DNA from: Erythroxylum novogranatense
Lineage: Eukaryota; Streptophyta; Magnoliopsida; Malpighiales; Erythroxylaceae
DNA: 64,000 nt
Assembly (NCBI GenBank): GCA_029891385.1
Contig: CM057231.1
Coordinates: 69,512,476 to 69,576,475 of the forward strand
Direction: 5' to 3'
Under the pieces are notes generated by a model. That model was not told the origin of the DNA and did no database searches. It was given only the letters and a program-made list of their open reading frames with translations. Shown here piece by piece: positions 1 through 12,970 of this stretch. The number at the start of each line of letters is the position of its first letter. The first letter of the stretch is position 1. A program made the translations under genes and the position numbers.

Positions 1-235
1 TTATTATTATTATTTCTATTATTATTATTATTAAATTATTTTATTATTATAATAAATTTCCTTATTGTTATTATTTTAAAATAATTTATAAAATAACTAA
101 TTAAAAGGAATTTAATAATAATAATTTGTTATTTATAAATTATAAAGCTATGTATGAACTTCATTTTGATTTGGAAATGAATGAAAAATTGAAGAATTGT
201 CCAATGTGTATATCATCTTGTAGTTGGACATTTCT
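1..235. repeat. Left arm of a long inverted repeat
   Basis: The reverse complement of this arm matches 5797-6010 almost base for base, with a few 1-3 base indels. Shared blocks include the stretch around TTGGACA, the run complementary to the right-arm sequence CATTTCCAAATCAAAATGAAG, and the AT-rich tail. The arms bracket a 4.5-kb solo LTR plus about 1 kb of other sequence. They could be long terminal inverted repeats of a DNA transposon or two copies of an AT-rich MITE inserted head to head. No target duplication can be checked because the left arm runs off the window edge. Confidence 0.8.
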
Positions 236-1037
236 TATTTTAGGTCTTCCATAGGTGTAGAAATTGTGTTTTGTTTTCAGGGAAAAAACTGGATCGATAT
301 AGGTAGAATTAGATAAAGTTGTCTTCTTGGAAGTTGTCTTCTTGGAAGTTGTAGATTATCTTTCTAACTTTCCAATGATATATAGTATGAAATTTTTGAA
401 CGTTAGAGTTCGAAGATATAATTATTAGAAGTTTGTGATACTTAATAGGAAGGACTTTCAGGACAGCTGCATTGATTGGAAATTTAAACCCTTATAAAGG
501 TAAAGTTTGTTTTTGAGGTCTTCATAGAAATTGTAGGTATAGAAGTCCTCTTCAAAACGATCTTTGAATGACCTTAATATGATATTTATAGTGAAAATTA
601 TGCCCTTTTTACCAAAACAGGTCGAAGGAAGAAAAGAGAAAAGAGGAAAGTCGCGATCGCAAATTTGGGGAAATTTCGTGAATACACTATACTCAATTTC
701 CATCCAGAAATTGAAAGTCTTAGAGACTGAATTAAAATTTGATTCTCTCAAATAATTTGTAGCTCTATGTTTCTAGTTTATTTAGAGACAAGAATCATTG
801 CATGGAGCTCTATAGATTAAGATATCACTAAAATACTGAAACATATTTAGTAAAAATATCCACTTGATTTTGGTCTCCACTTGTTTCCATATGACAGTGG
901 CATCTGTGATAGTAGCTAGAACGCTACTTTCTCTTTTGAGTTACTTGTACAGGTTTGCTATTCTTTGCTCATTGTAAACATTGTTACTTTGGTAATTACA
1001 AATATCTTAAAATTTCAACAAAAAAAATCCAACTCAC
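236..1037. other. Non-coding DNA inside the inverted repeat
   Basis: No credible gene. Around 340-430 there is a stretch resembling LTR sequence elsewhere in the window (compare 29100-29200): a 'GTAGAT..TTTCCAA..TATATAGTATGAAA' pattern. The bases CTCAC at 1033-1037 are the left copy of the target duplication of the solo LTR that follows. The continuation of this unit on the far side of the LTR is 5588-5796. Confidence 0.5.
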
Positions 1038-4000
1038 TGTTGGACCCCGATCTTTAATTGGAATTTAGAAATAGTAAATGAAATTGAATGAGTGTTTTGT
1101 TTAAGTATTATGTTATAGATGAAATTATGCTTTAAGGAAATTTTGATAAAAGAATTATGAGTTTTCAATGTATTTGATAATTGTGGAGATTTGTATGGGT
1201 TATGAAAGTTTAAGCGAATGAAATGATTGAAAAGTTAGTAGAAAATCAAGAAATAAAGAGAAAAGTGAGAGAATTTGAAAAATTAAGAAAGTTGACTTTT
1301 GGAGATAGAAAGTTTGATTTGAGAGAGTTGATTTTTTGTTTAAGGCAAAATTTGAAAAAATTGTCTTCTGGAAACTTGTAATTTATGTCAAGAGCTTTTT
1401 GTAGCCATAAAGTTTGATATTTTTCGATATCGGAAGTGAGAGTTATGATCAGTCAAAGTTCGCTTGAAGTTTGACTTTTTGAGGAAAAAGTTGACTTTTT
1501 GAGGAAAAAGTTGACTTTTTGATTTAGGCAAAATTCGAGAAAATGATCAACATGAAAATTGTAGCCTCTGTCGAGAGCTTTTTGTGGACATAAAGTTTGC
1601 TATTTTTCGATATCGGGATTGAGAGATATGAATTTATGAAGATATGTTTTGTTTTGAAAATGCTATTAAGTATAGATTTGTGTGTTCTATGCTTCGAGGC
1701 CACTCGTCGTATGGATTTAGTTTGAATTAGAGTAAGTGATCTTCATGAAAGTTTTAGATGATATTTTTATCTTTCCATTGATATAAAGTTTGCAATTTTT
1801 CAATATCGGGGCTAGGAGTTATGAGCGATTAAAAATTTGAAGTCGTTTAGGAAAAGCTATTTTGGACAGAATCTTTGATTGAGGTTTTGACACCTTTCAA
1901 GACCTAATTTGATTTTGAGTACTTCAGGGAAGTTGTAGAGCTTCCTTTGATCTTTTTATTGACACTAAATTTGTCAAATTCTGAGTTCGGGATCGAGAGA
2001 TATGATTGTGAAAAGTTTGGTTTTGAAGTTTCGATACTTTGTTTTTAATCCGATCCCTTTTGTAATCTTTTGCTTATAATTCCTTAGTCCGACATCCGAT
2101 TGATTTGGTTCTCGAAGCGTTGGATTCCTAAGACGATTAATTTCATTTTCTTGAAGAATTATGATTTTTAGGAGAATAAATGGAAAGAGATTGATTGAAC
2201 CTAAGTGAAAGATTTGGTTATAGGTTATAAGTTGGATAATTTTCTGAACATGGTTCAGTATTTTGCGAAATTCGGGAGTTGTACAACTCCGATTGAGTTG
2301 ATTCTTGAGGGAAAATAAATTTAAGATATAGGGCTAGAACTCTTGTGAAGGGATCGAAATTTAAACTTATCTCTAAGATTGCCAATTTCTGGACTGAAGT
2401 TATGTTAATGTTCAGTCTTGGATTTTGAGAAGGTCCGATAGTATTTCGGCTATAACTTCTTCGTTTCTGATCCGAATTGAGCGCGGTCAGTAGAGTTGGA
2501 TTCGTATGAATGAGAGAAACAATTCTCTAGTAGAAAGTTTGTCCAAATTATTTCGTTTAGTTGCCCAAAACCAGGACGCAAAGCATCAGATTTTTAAAGA
2601 AAGTACAGGGACAAACTTGGAAATAGGCTTAATTGGAGGGGCAAGATGGTAAATTGTGCTTCATTAAATGAAACACAAAAGGGATGGTCGTTTTTGAGAG
2701 GAGGGAGCTCGATTTTTCCAGAAGAAAAGAAAGAAGAAGAGAAATAAAAGAAAGAAAAGATGAAGAAGAGAGAAGAAGGAAAAGCATGGTCGGCAATGGA
2801 GAGAAGAAGAAGAAAGAAAGGGAAAGCATAAAGGTTCGGTTTTTATGAGTTTTCCAAGGGATTTTCGACCTTGCTTCAAGAGGAATGGAGGGAAGAAGGT
2901 GAAAGCCCCATGACAAGCCAATAAATACGAAAATGGAGGAGAAAAAGGTAAGAGAGAGAAAGTTTTGATTTTGAATTTTTTGATGAGTTTATTGGTTTAG
3001 ATAGTTTGGAAAGGTTATGGATTGAGTTTTCCTAAGGCTAATTGAAGAGAATAGGTTATAATTATGTTTAATTTTGGATTAATTGTGAATTGGAGGTTTA
3101 TGCCCAATTTTAAAAGTTGGGGTTTTTGAAGATTTATGGCTTAGAATCATGGAAAGTATGATGAATTTGAGATTTCTTAAGTCAATTTTGATGTTTATGC
3201 CTTAAGTGAGGTTTAATTTGAAAAATTGTAAATTGGAGGTTTAAGTAAAAGTTAAGATTTGGGAATTTTTGAAATTGATGATTTAGATATCTTGGAATTA
3301 GTATGAATTGATGAATTATGACATCAATTTTAAGGATTATGTTATTTATGATATTGAATTTGTATAAATTAGTTTAGGCCAATTTTAAGATTTGGGGATT
3401 TTGGAATTTATGATTTAGATAGATTGATTTTATATGGAATTGGTATTTTCTAAGTCCAATTTGAAGAATTAAGTGAATTATGATATTTATTTTGGATAAT
3501 TATGGCTTAGGAATTTTAAGGTTGAGGACAGAAGAAGGAATTTGGAGATTCGATGCTTTGGACAAAGTATTAGCGTCAATTCGAGGTGGGTGATGTATTT
3601 ATATTTTGAATTATGAGTAAATTATGTGATTTTGAAAATCAAGAAAAGAATAATATTTTGAAATTATGTTTTTAAAGGATTTGAAACTAATTATTCAAAG
3701 GGCTACGTTAAAATGTTTGAAAATGATTCGGGAAAATTGTAGAAAATTGAGAATACGAGATTTATGAAAATTGTGTTTTCGCATTTTTGAAGAATGTGAA
3801 TAATGCTGCTTTATGCATTTATATATGTTGATTTAGATTTTAAAAAAATACTTACATTCATTTTTATGCATTTGATTGATATGAGATTAATTGATTAATT
3901 TAATATGATTGTTGCATAAATTGATGTGAATATGCGTGCATGTGTCAAGCATTTTGACACGATTTGATATGATGATATGAAGATTTAGAAAATCAAGATT

Positions 4001-5582
4001 TTTGAAAAATGCCTTGGGCAATTTGAATTCTTTTTCCGCTTATGTGTTATGTGAGTTTGGTCAGGTCCTTTTGTGAGTCAGTGCACTATCTCTACTTGTT
4101 AAAGCCTTCTCTCGGCTGCCCGCAAGAGGCAATGGAGTTTCGATTACGGACTCCCTTCACGGATACACTGAACCGCTATGCGGGAAAGTGTAGTACGTCC
4201 TGTTCACGACTGCACAGGATCGCTTTGTGAGACTGTGCAGTACGTCCTGTTAGGACCGAAACCAAACCATTTTGAAATGTTATGCGCTTTTTTGCTTTTG
4301 TTCATATTTGTGATGCATTGAAAATGTATTGCATTCATGTATGCATGATTTGGAAAGATTTGAGAATTTGAATGAGAAATTGAGCTTTAAAATCGAGAAA
4401 TTTTTGGAAATTAGTAATAAAGAATTTGAAAATGTGGAAAGTTGAAGAAATAAGTTTTTGTTGAAAGATTTGCAAAATAACAAATGTTTTGAGAAATGTT
4501 TTCGCTTATGTTTCAATTTATAAATATTTTATCCACGAGCTTCCGAGCTCACCCCTTTCATCCCCAATCTCCGTGTTTTAAGCGGAGATCGGATGGAAGA
4601 CGAGCATGACCTCAATCAATTTGTGCTTGTTCAGATTTATGTGTAAAGTTTGATGTTCGTATTGGATTTTATGGATGGTTAGAAAGCGATAAAAGTGTAT
4701 TTAGTCCGAATGTAAAGAATGTATACAGTTATGCTGAAAATGAGTATGAATTGAATTTATGATATGTGTAAGTAAATTATGGAGTTATATATGAATTGAA
4801 ATGTATGTGAATGGATTTGCTCGTGGCCATTAAATGTATATGATTGTATTGTGTTCGGATTGAGACTTTTGAAGTGTTAGGTATAGAATTGCGTTTGTTT
4901 CTGCTGGGTTTCTGGACAGGAGGTCCGATGATGGTTGTTAAGGTTGGATGTGATTTTGTGATTTTAAAAGTGTGTTTTTATCATTGCAGAATTTTTGGGC
5001 TGTCAAAATACAGCCGTTATGCTGCCGAAATTTCGGTAAAATGGGTAAAAAGGGTTTAAAAATGAATGTATAAGAAAGAATTAAGAAGTTAGTTTGGTAA
5101 AGATGAGATTTGCGTGATTAAGACAAATTATATGAATTGAGTGTTATATGTGGATAAATTTCCAAAAAGGAAATTGTATGGATTGATTATGATTTGAATG
5201 TGATTGAGTAAAGAGAAAAGGAATGAATTCTGGGGAAAAAAAGAAAAAAATTTTATACCGGGTTTGGATAGTCTAGGTTCCCAACGCGAATGTGTTTCTG
5301 TGTTCTTGATTGTTCTCAGATGTCGGCTCCGTTTGTTAAGTATCGATTCCGCTTTGCTTCATTTTGCTTCGGTACTTTTGTATTTCCGATTTCGCATCAT
5401 ATCTGTTTCGCCTTTGATTGTAACCGTTCCGATTTACTTCTTTCGATTATGTATTCGATTTGCTTCCGCTTTCGCTTTGTTTGTCGTTATCGAATTCAAT
5501 TTATCCAAGTTGAATTCGCCTCGTTATTCGTATCTGTTTTCGCTTTTCGATTAGGATCCGGTTTCCGGATCGGGTCCCAACA
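1038..5582 (+). mobile_element. Solo LTR, group 1 (TGTTGG...CCCAACA)
   Basis: It starts TGTTGGACCCCGATC and ends GATCGGGTCCCAACA, an imperfect 15-base inverted terminus with the TG/CA ends of LTRs. The 5-bp duplication CTCAC flanks it exactly (1033-1037 and 5583-5587). No second LTR, primer site or gag/pol is present, so it is a solo LTR of about 4.5 kb. Internal landmarks shared with other copies are a purine-rich leader near 2690-2930, 'GGACAGGAGGTCCGATGATG' near 4915, 'GCCGTTATGCTGCCGAAATT' near 5010, and a cytosine-rich degenerate repeat at 5280-5560. Orientation is inferred from alignment to the group 2 LTRs. Confidence 0.85.
4164..4241 (+). other. Tandem conserved hairpins in the LTR
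   Basis: Hairpin 1 (4164-4192) pairs TACACT with AGTGTA around an inner CCGC/GCGG stem. Hairpin 2 (4209-4241) pairs ACTGCACAG with CTGTGCAGT. Both are followed by TACGTCCTGT. The homologous place in the inverted copy (38026-38056) also folds, but with different arm sequence. This suggests a structured element in the LTR transcript or DNA. Confidence 0.6.
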
Positions 5583-5587
5583 CTCAC

Positions 5588-5796
5588 ACTCTTCCAACAG
5601 ATCCCCTCACTTTGATTCAATCATTCTTTTTCAAATTAATACCAAAAGATATAAATTTTTATGGAGAGATAGAGAAATGTGTTAAAAATCCAATGATTCA
5701 AAAATCAGGTCATTTAGGGAAATTTCGCGATCACGACTTTGCAGCCCCCTCAAGCCTAAACACTTTTCACTCTTTTGGCCATAAGAAATGTACAAC
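5588..5796. other. Right remnant of the unit split by the solo LTR
   Basis: Non-coding. It resumes the sequence interrupted at 1037 (after the CTCAC duplication) and runs into the right inverted-repeat arm. No gene is recognised. Confidence 0.4.
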
Positions 5797-6010
5797 TACT
5801 AGATGACTATACACATTGGACACTTCTTCAATTTTTCATTCATTTCCAAATCAAAATGAAGTTTATGCATAGCTTTATAATTTATAAATAACAAATTATT
5901 ATTAATAAATTCCTTATAATTAGTTATTTTATAAATTATTTTAAAAATAATAACAATAAGGAAATTTATTATAATAATAGAAATAATTTAATAATAATAA
6001 TAAAAGAAAT
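5797..6010. repeat. Right arm of the long inverted repeat
   Basis: Near-identical reverse complement of 1-235. Its AT-rich part (about 5900-6010) is repeated in direct orientation at about 6180-6300 and, more diverged, at 6375-6440, so the arm is part of a local array. Confidence 0.8.
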
Positions 6011-6036
6011 AATTTAATAATAATAATAAAATAAAT

Positions 6037-6165
6037 AAGAATAAGAATATTTATATTTTGTTAGTATATTTTATCCATTTATCATTAATGTACTAATAAT
6101 ATTTATTAGCATATTAATGATAAATGGATAAAATATACTAACAAAATATAAATATTCTTATTCTT
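6037..6165. repeat. Perfect 53-bp fold-back (MITE-like)
   Basis: The arm 6037-6089 is an exact reverse complement of 6113-6165, with a 23-base loop (6090-6112). Both arms contain the segment TTATCCATTTATCATTAAT or its complement. A partial diverged copy of the right arm recurs at about 6315-6360. There is no coding capacity. It resembles a fold-back or MITE inserted in AT-rich DNA. Confidence 0.85.
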
Positions 6166-6274
6166 ATTAATTATTATTATTATTATTATTAAATTCTTAT
6201 AATTTGTTATTTTATAAATTATTTTAAAAATAATAACAATAAGGAAATTTATTATAATAATAGAAATAATTTAA

Positions 6275-6313
<39 letters not shown>

Positions 6314-6853
6314 ATTAATCATAAATGGATAAAATATACTAACGCAATATAAATATTTTTATTCTTATTAATTATTATTATTAATAAATTCCTTATAATT
6401 TTGATTTTATAAATTATTTTTAGAATTATTATTATTATTGCTAATTTTATATTCCTTATTATTATTATTATTATTATTATAATAAATTATATTATTATTA
6501 ATTATTATTTTGTTTCTTTAACTATTCTTATTAATTTAATTATTTTAAATTCAAATAATTATAAATTTTCTACTTACTACTATTCTTATTAATTTAATTG
6601 TTTTAAATTATGATAATTATAATTTCCTTAAAATTTGTTTTAGAGAAATTATTTTAGGTATTATTATAAGTTCTACTTACTATTATTCTTATTATTATTA
6701 ACTTATTAATTAATTAATTATATTAAATAATATCATTAAATTCCTTATTATTATTAATTTTGTTCTTATTAAGAATAAGGATAAAATATATGTTTATTTT
6801 GTTATATAAAGCCATTTGAGAATACTCACAAATAAATAAATAAATATATACTC

Positions 6854-6919
<66 letters not shown>

Positions 6920-7084
6920 GTAATAATAATTATAGTCATATTTAATATTAATAAGGAGTTTAATAATAATAATAATAAATTTAATAAATACTCTACAATA
7001 AATTTAATAATAAATAGAAGAAATTTAATAATAATATTTAACAGTAATTATAATAATGAAATAAAATTAATTAACAAATTTACA
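6166..7084. repeat. AT-rich repeats and TAA microsatellite
   Basis: Extremely AT-rich sequence of ATT/TAA runs. It holds direct copies of the 5900-6010 block and a TAA microsatellite at about 6855-6928. No gene. The bases TTACA at 7080-7084 are the target duplication of the next LTR. Confidence 0.8.
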
Positions 7085-8295
7085 TGTTACCCCGAAATTT
7101 TTTTATGATAAATCAAGCATGATTAGATTAATGGGTGAATTAATATAGTATTTAGTAAAGTTAGCATGAATTAGCATATGACATTAAATGAGTTAGGTGA
7201 TAAATAAATGTGATTAAATGAGTTAGATAGCAAGTATTAAATGTGTTAGTTGGTTTAAATGAATTAGAGGTAATTTAATGTGTTAATTGGGCTTTGGGTC
7301 CAAATGAAATGAAAAGAGAAGAAAAAAATAAAATGGGCTTAAGTTGTTAGTAGTGTAAAAGAAGAAAAGGAATTAAATGAAGTGGACTTGGGCCTTGGGC
7401 TTGAGTAGGTTAAAGAAGATAAGAAGGAAGGAAGAAGGAAAGAAGAGGAATGAGATGGGCTTAGGTAAATGGGCTTAAGTGAGTAAGTAGGAGTATAAAA
7501 GGAAGAGAATTAAATGAGTTAGTAGGAAAAAGAAGGAGGAATACGAAAATTGAGAGGGAGAAGGATAGGTTTCGGTGGTGGAGGAGAAAAGAAGAGAGAA
7601 AGAAGAAGCTTGGCTAGGGTTTTGGTGATTTCCAAGAGATCAAGAGGGTTTTTGAAGAAAGTCCAAGAATTAAAAGTGTGGGAAATCACTAGAGCTTCAT
7701 TTTGAACCAAGCCATCACTTGGTTGGTGGAAGTTTAAGGTAAGTCATGAAGTTTTGTTAGAGCTTTTGTTTGGGTTATGGTTGAGAAGAGTTGAAAATGG
7801 AATGGGTATAGTGAATCTAGAACTAATTTCATGGATGATGTTGTATGGTTTTTCGATTTATGTTAAGTGATTTTGGGTTTTTGATTTTAATGAAGAGAGA
7901 GAAGGAAGAGAAGAAGAACAAGAGTTGTAGCAAGGAAACCAAGAATTTACCAAGTCTACAAGGTGGGTTTCATATTTATCTTTATGTATATAAGCTATAA
8001 ATGTAAATTAATGCATGACATTAATGAGTTTTGATTACTTGGTAGTTGTATTAAATGTTTGTGATTGAATGTTGGATGTGGTGGTTATAAGTCATTGATG
8101 ATTTATTAAATGCTTGATGTTGTTGTTGTTAGGCAATTATGAAGGTTGAGTATGGAAATCATGATGTTTATAAATGTACATTGTATGATGACGATTGAAA
8201 TTGTCTTGGAGAAACTTGTTAAATGAATATGATGAAAAGCATGAATGATGTATGAAAAAGATGATTTTTAAAGAAACAGGGAATTGGACAAGAAC

Positions 8296-9597
8296 TGTTG
8301 GGACCCGATCCGGGAACCGGATCCCAACCGGCTTTCGAGACCCAACTACGTAAGCGTAATCGGAAAACGGCAAACGGAACGAGGAAGCCAAATTTCGGAT
8401 CGAAATTTCAATCGAAAACAAAGCACATCGCAAATGAATCGGACAACGGAAATGTCGAATCGAAAACAAAATGCGGAAGCGAACAATTCCGAAAGTAGCG
8501 AAGCGGAAGCAAATGCAAATCGGAATCGAAATACAAACGCAAGCGGAAGCAAATACTAATCGAATCAAACGAACAGATTGTAAAGCGAAACGAAATCAAA
8601 GCAGACACATCCGACATCCGGAAACAATAATCAAAGAAAACTTATCGGATGAACATAATCGCGTTGGGAATCCTAAGACGTTCCAAAATCCGTTATGAAT
8701 TTTTTTCTTTTCTTATTCTCATTTCTTTTCTCGTTACTCAAACATATACCAATCATCTTAAATCGATACAGTCGTACAGAATCTGATATAAATCCATACC
8801 AATCTCAAATTTCTCAAACTCTTAGATACACTTATACATATCCAAAATCTCACTTTTATCCAAAGTTTTTACCAAAATTTCGGCAGCATAACGACTGCCT
8901 TTATCCTAACCCAAACCTGCAAAGTGTTCAAAACAACACTTCTAAAATTTCCAAATCAATCACACAAACATCAGAATCCACCGGACCCTCCGTCCGGGAT
9001 ATCAGCAGATAACCACAAACCTATTTCTAAAACATTCTCATATTTGTCATTCAATCTACCATTCTCATAGTTCAATCTCATTCCCAAATCAATCATACAT
9101 ATAGATTCCCAAACTATTCATAATTTCATATACAAATTTCTCATTCATTCACAATACTCAACTTTATACACAAATACATTTTTCCCAAACTTATCTCAAG
9201 TCATGAATATATTCATACTAAAGATCCAAATTACACAAAATCTAACTGACAGAAATGTCGAAACTGATGTCTTCACATTCTTTCATCCCCATCTCCAGGG
9301 ACTTAGCCAAATGGTACTTAGCCTTGAGGTCAAGGTTCGAGCCGTGGCATCACCTTGACCAAAGAGACAAGATCGATTAAGTTGGATGCTATATAACCCG
9401 CAAACAGGTCGTGGTATAACCCGTGGCATCACCCTTGGGAAATATTAGAGTGTGGGTGGGAACATTAAATTGATGGTAAGTTGGATGTCAGTATAACCCG
9501 CCTCGAACACCCAACCCGCAAACACCGCCGTGGTATAACCCGCAAACACACGCTGGGTGGGAAATATTAGCCCAGGTGTGGGGGGTGGGGTCCAACA
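8296..9597 (-). mobile_element. Inverted group 1 LTR fragment nested in the solo LTR
   Basis: The right-hand terminus of group 1 appears at 8296 in reverse: TGTTGGGACCCGATCC, matching the complement of 5567-5582. It is followed by a degenerate CGGAAGCAAA-type repeat (8340-8570), 'TTTCGGCAGCATAACGACTG' near 8877, and the complement of the GGTCCG landmark near 8983. Clear similarity stops near 9280. A possible outer end GGGGTCCAACA lies at 9587-9597, but no matching target duplication is seen. The copy is truncated or rearranged. Confidence 0.6.
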
Positions 9598-9600
9598 TTA
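9378..9600. repeat. Imperfect local tandem duplication
   Basis: 'TAAGTTGGATG' followed by 'TATAACCCGC' and 'GGGAAATATTAG' occurs twice, about 100 bases apart. Extra TATAACCCG copies lie at about 9411 and 9532. No gene or RNA signature is evident. An assembly artefact cannot be excluded. Confidence 0.5.
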
Positions 9601-10741
9601 AAGTCCAATCTTCTTGTATGATACATGATTGTTATGTTATGTGGGTAAGGTATAGTCCTAAGAACATCACGTGCACGTTGACCATGAAAGCCTTCGCCTT
9701 TTGCCTGATTGTGGCATAGGATGATCCAACATTTTGGACTCTCAAGATTTGCCCATATAAGCTCATTAAATGAGACTATATGGTTGCCAAGAATATGGAC
9801 TTACCGAGCCATTTGATGTGTTTCATATGTGATTACATGAAAATGCAAGAATTATGAATGTTTGAATTGTGAGAAATTATGTTTATGTATTGATGAAAAT
9901 TGCATGATGCATGTATTATGACTTCATTGAAAGATTGTTTAATGTATGGATAATTAAATGGATATGCTTGATATATAAATATAAATGTGTTACCCATGAA
10001 TAAAAGCTCACCCTCAATTCTCCAGGAAATGAGCAGGATCCCGAGGAGCGAGCTTAAAGGCATTTACTCCAAGATTTTCTTTTGGTCTTGTATTTGAAAT
10101 GATCTTTCTAGTAATCAATGCTTTAGGTTGCATTTTGAGAAAACAGATGTATTTTGGCAAGATGTATTTTGATTGAAATGTAATAGGCTTGAAATGCCTA
10201 CTAAAGCATTGTAAAACATGTGTTTTGATGTGAATGAAATGCATGAATGATGTTTTATCGTGGTTTCTCAAGATGATTAATATCGTGTCAAGTGTAGCTT
10301 TCAAAGTTCGTCGAATGGCTTTAAACTCCATGTGGGTAGAAATACATGTTTAGTTCAAGTAAAGATGTGTATAGAGTTGTGATTGATGAATCTTATGTAG
10401 AAGTAAGAATGTTTTGAATGATGGTTAATGAGTTTTGCATGAGTGAATGTACAGGATCATCGAAGTTGAACTTGAGTCTTTGTGAGTCAAACTAGGTGTT
10501 TGACATGGGAAGAGGTGTTAAAATATTGAATGAATGAGTCCGGCATAGAAATGGGTAGTCTTAAAAAGGTTAGGAATGTTCATGGTGTTTGGGATAAGTC
10601 AAGAGAGAGTGTAGAGGGTTGGAATCGAGTTCGAATAATGCATGAACTCGAGTTATTGGTCCACCTAAGTCGAGTTATTTGTCTCCATAACTCAACTTGT
10701 GAAGCATAGTTTGATTAATAAGTCGACTTGTCAGTTAGCAT

Positions 10742-10864
10742 AAGTCGAGTTATTTGTCTCGATAAGTCGACTTGTTAGTGATAAGTCGAGTTATTTGTCT
10801 CGATAAGTCGACTTGTTAGTGATAAGTCGAGTTATTTGTCTCGATAAGTCGAGTTGTTAGTCAA
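10742..10864. repeat. 41-bp tandem repeat with AAGTCGACTT palindromes
   Basis: Three units start at 10742, 10782 and 10823, each containing TAAGTCGAGTTATTTGTCTC then GATAAGTCGACTTGTTAGT. Degenerate units extend left to about 10640. The self-complementary core AAGTCGACTT recurs in the copia element (53870-53945, 58362-58565, 61530-62200). Confidence 0.85.
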
Positions 10865-11460
10865 ATGTTTCGGGCATAGTTAGAGGCCAAATCTCGTTTT
10901 GTAGTCTTCATGAGAGTTGTAGATCTAGATGTCTACTTTCAAATGGTGAAAGAACGAACACAATCCGACACCTAGATTAAAAGTTATGAGAATCGCGCCA
11001 AAAGAGTTTCATTTGGGTTTTAGAAGTGAGCATGGTCTACTCTCTTGGGCATAATTCCCTCATCCGGCCTTCAATTGAGGTGAGGTTTGAACCATTGGAT
11101 TTATAAGACATGTACCTTTCTTGCTACAAAAATTGGTATAAATTGGAGTTAAATTGAGGAAGTTCGCATTAAAGCAAGTGAGAGGTCAGTTAAGAGAGCA
11201 TGTTTCGAGTATGAACTCCTTTAGGTTTTTTTTTGGAGTGTATCTTGAGTTATAAAACCCCGATTGAAGTGATTCTTGTCTTAAATTAAGCAAGAGTCAT
11301 AAGGCTATGACTTACGAGAGAAATCAATTTGAAATTAGGGCTAAATGAAATAAACCCTACAAGGCAAGATGATTAAGTTTCAAAATTTGCGGTTCAATAG
11401 TTGGATTCCGGTAACGAGATCCGACATCAGTTGGGCTCTAGAAACGGGGTCCAACATTAC

Positions 11461-12499
<1,039 letters not shown>

Positions 12500-12529
12500 C
12501 TAGCAGGTTAACTCTGCGCAAATGCGCAG
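12500..12529 (-). other. Helitron 3' terminus: hairpin plus CTAG
   Basis: Read on the minus strand, a perfect 7-bp stem CTGCGCA/TGCGCAG (12514-12529, 2-base loop) is followed after 10 bases by CTAG (12503-12500). The next flanking base is T (complement of A12499). Hairpin, short spacer, CTRR end and insertion 5' of a T are the defining 3' features of Helitrons. Orientation agrees with the minus-strand Rep and RPA genes. Confidence 0.85.
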
Positions 12530-12733
12530 TGAAAATGCCCACTAAATTTATACGTAGGGCAAATTTTAACGTCATAGTTAAATAATAAATAATATCAAAA
12601 TGTAATGAAGTAAGCATTGGTTGGGATAAGAAATAAGATGAAATGACTTTTTTTGAGATACGTTTAAAATAGTTTACATGTCTACTACTTACATCTGCAA
12701 TATAAAGATACCTTAATCTATAAATTTTTTAAT

Positions 12734-12970
12734 TTATCTTTCATAAAATTTCCTTGTCTCGAAGTTAACTTCTTTGAAATGGTTGGCCATCTTTATCATT
12801 CGACTAGTTTTATACATCTGGATGTAGCGAAGTTCATGTGAACTATTATGTGCCTTTTTATTCCGTGCATGGTATCCCATAAGTAATTGATCTAGCTGAT
12901 TTTGACGATCATATGTCTCCTTTATGGTACTTTTCAAATATCTTTTGCGCTCGAAATAGTTGGAATTCAT
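12734..12970 (-). CDS. Small unknown protein, module copy 1
   Basis: A 78-residue frame beginning MNSNYFERKRYLKSTIKE, rich in charged residues with weak coiled-coil character. The ATG lies two bases after a good splice acceptor (GACAG|AT on the minus strand). Upstream are a possible intron and a leader exon ending near 13190, and farther upstream a TATA-like promoter. The arrangement is repeated at 16168-16299, where the protein also begins MNS and shows a similar spacing of basic and leucine residues (for example DQL versus DKL). I do not recognise the family. It may be a captured host fragment or a Helitron accessory exon. Confidence 0.35.
   Translation of the reverse strand: MNSNYFERKRYLKSTIKETYDRQNQLDQLLMGYHARNKKAHNSSHELRYIQMYKTSRMIKMANHFKEVNFETRKFYER

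Larger units (their letters stand above)
7085..11456 (+). mobile_element. Solo LTR, group 1 subtype (TGTTACC...GTCCAACA)
   Basis: It begins TGTTACCCCGAAATT and ends GAAACGGGGTCCAACA. The 5-bp duplication TTACA lies at 7080-7084 and 11457-11461. Internal landmarks (purine-rich leader near 7420-7620, 'ATGTGGGTAAGGTA' near 9640, 'GATTGTGGCATAGGATG' near 9708) recur in the fragment at 40945-42440. No gag/pol or second LTR. It is interrupted by an inverted relative starting at 8296. Confidence 0.85.

Noticed and set aside
2629..2921. Minus-strand frames rich in Ser, Phe and Leu
   Set aside because: Antisense of the purine-rich GAAGAA leader of the solo LTR; low-complexity sequence without motifs.
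8284..8698. Frames rich in Asn, Arg and Lys on the plus strand, with antisense partners
   Set aside because: Generated by the degenerate CGGAAGCAAA repeat at the end of the group 1 LTR; also seen antisense at 5280-5560.
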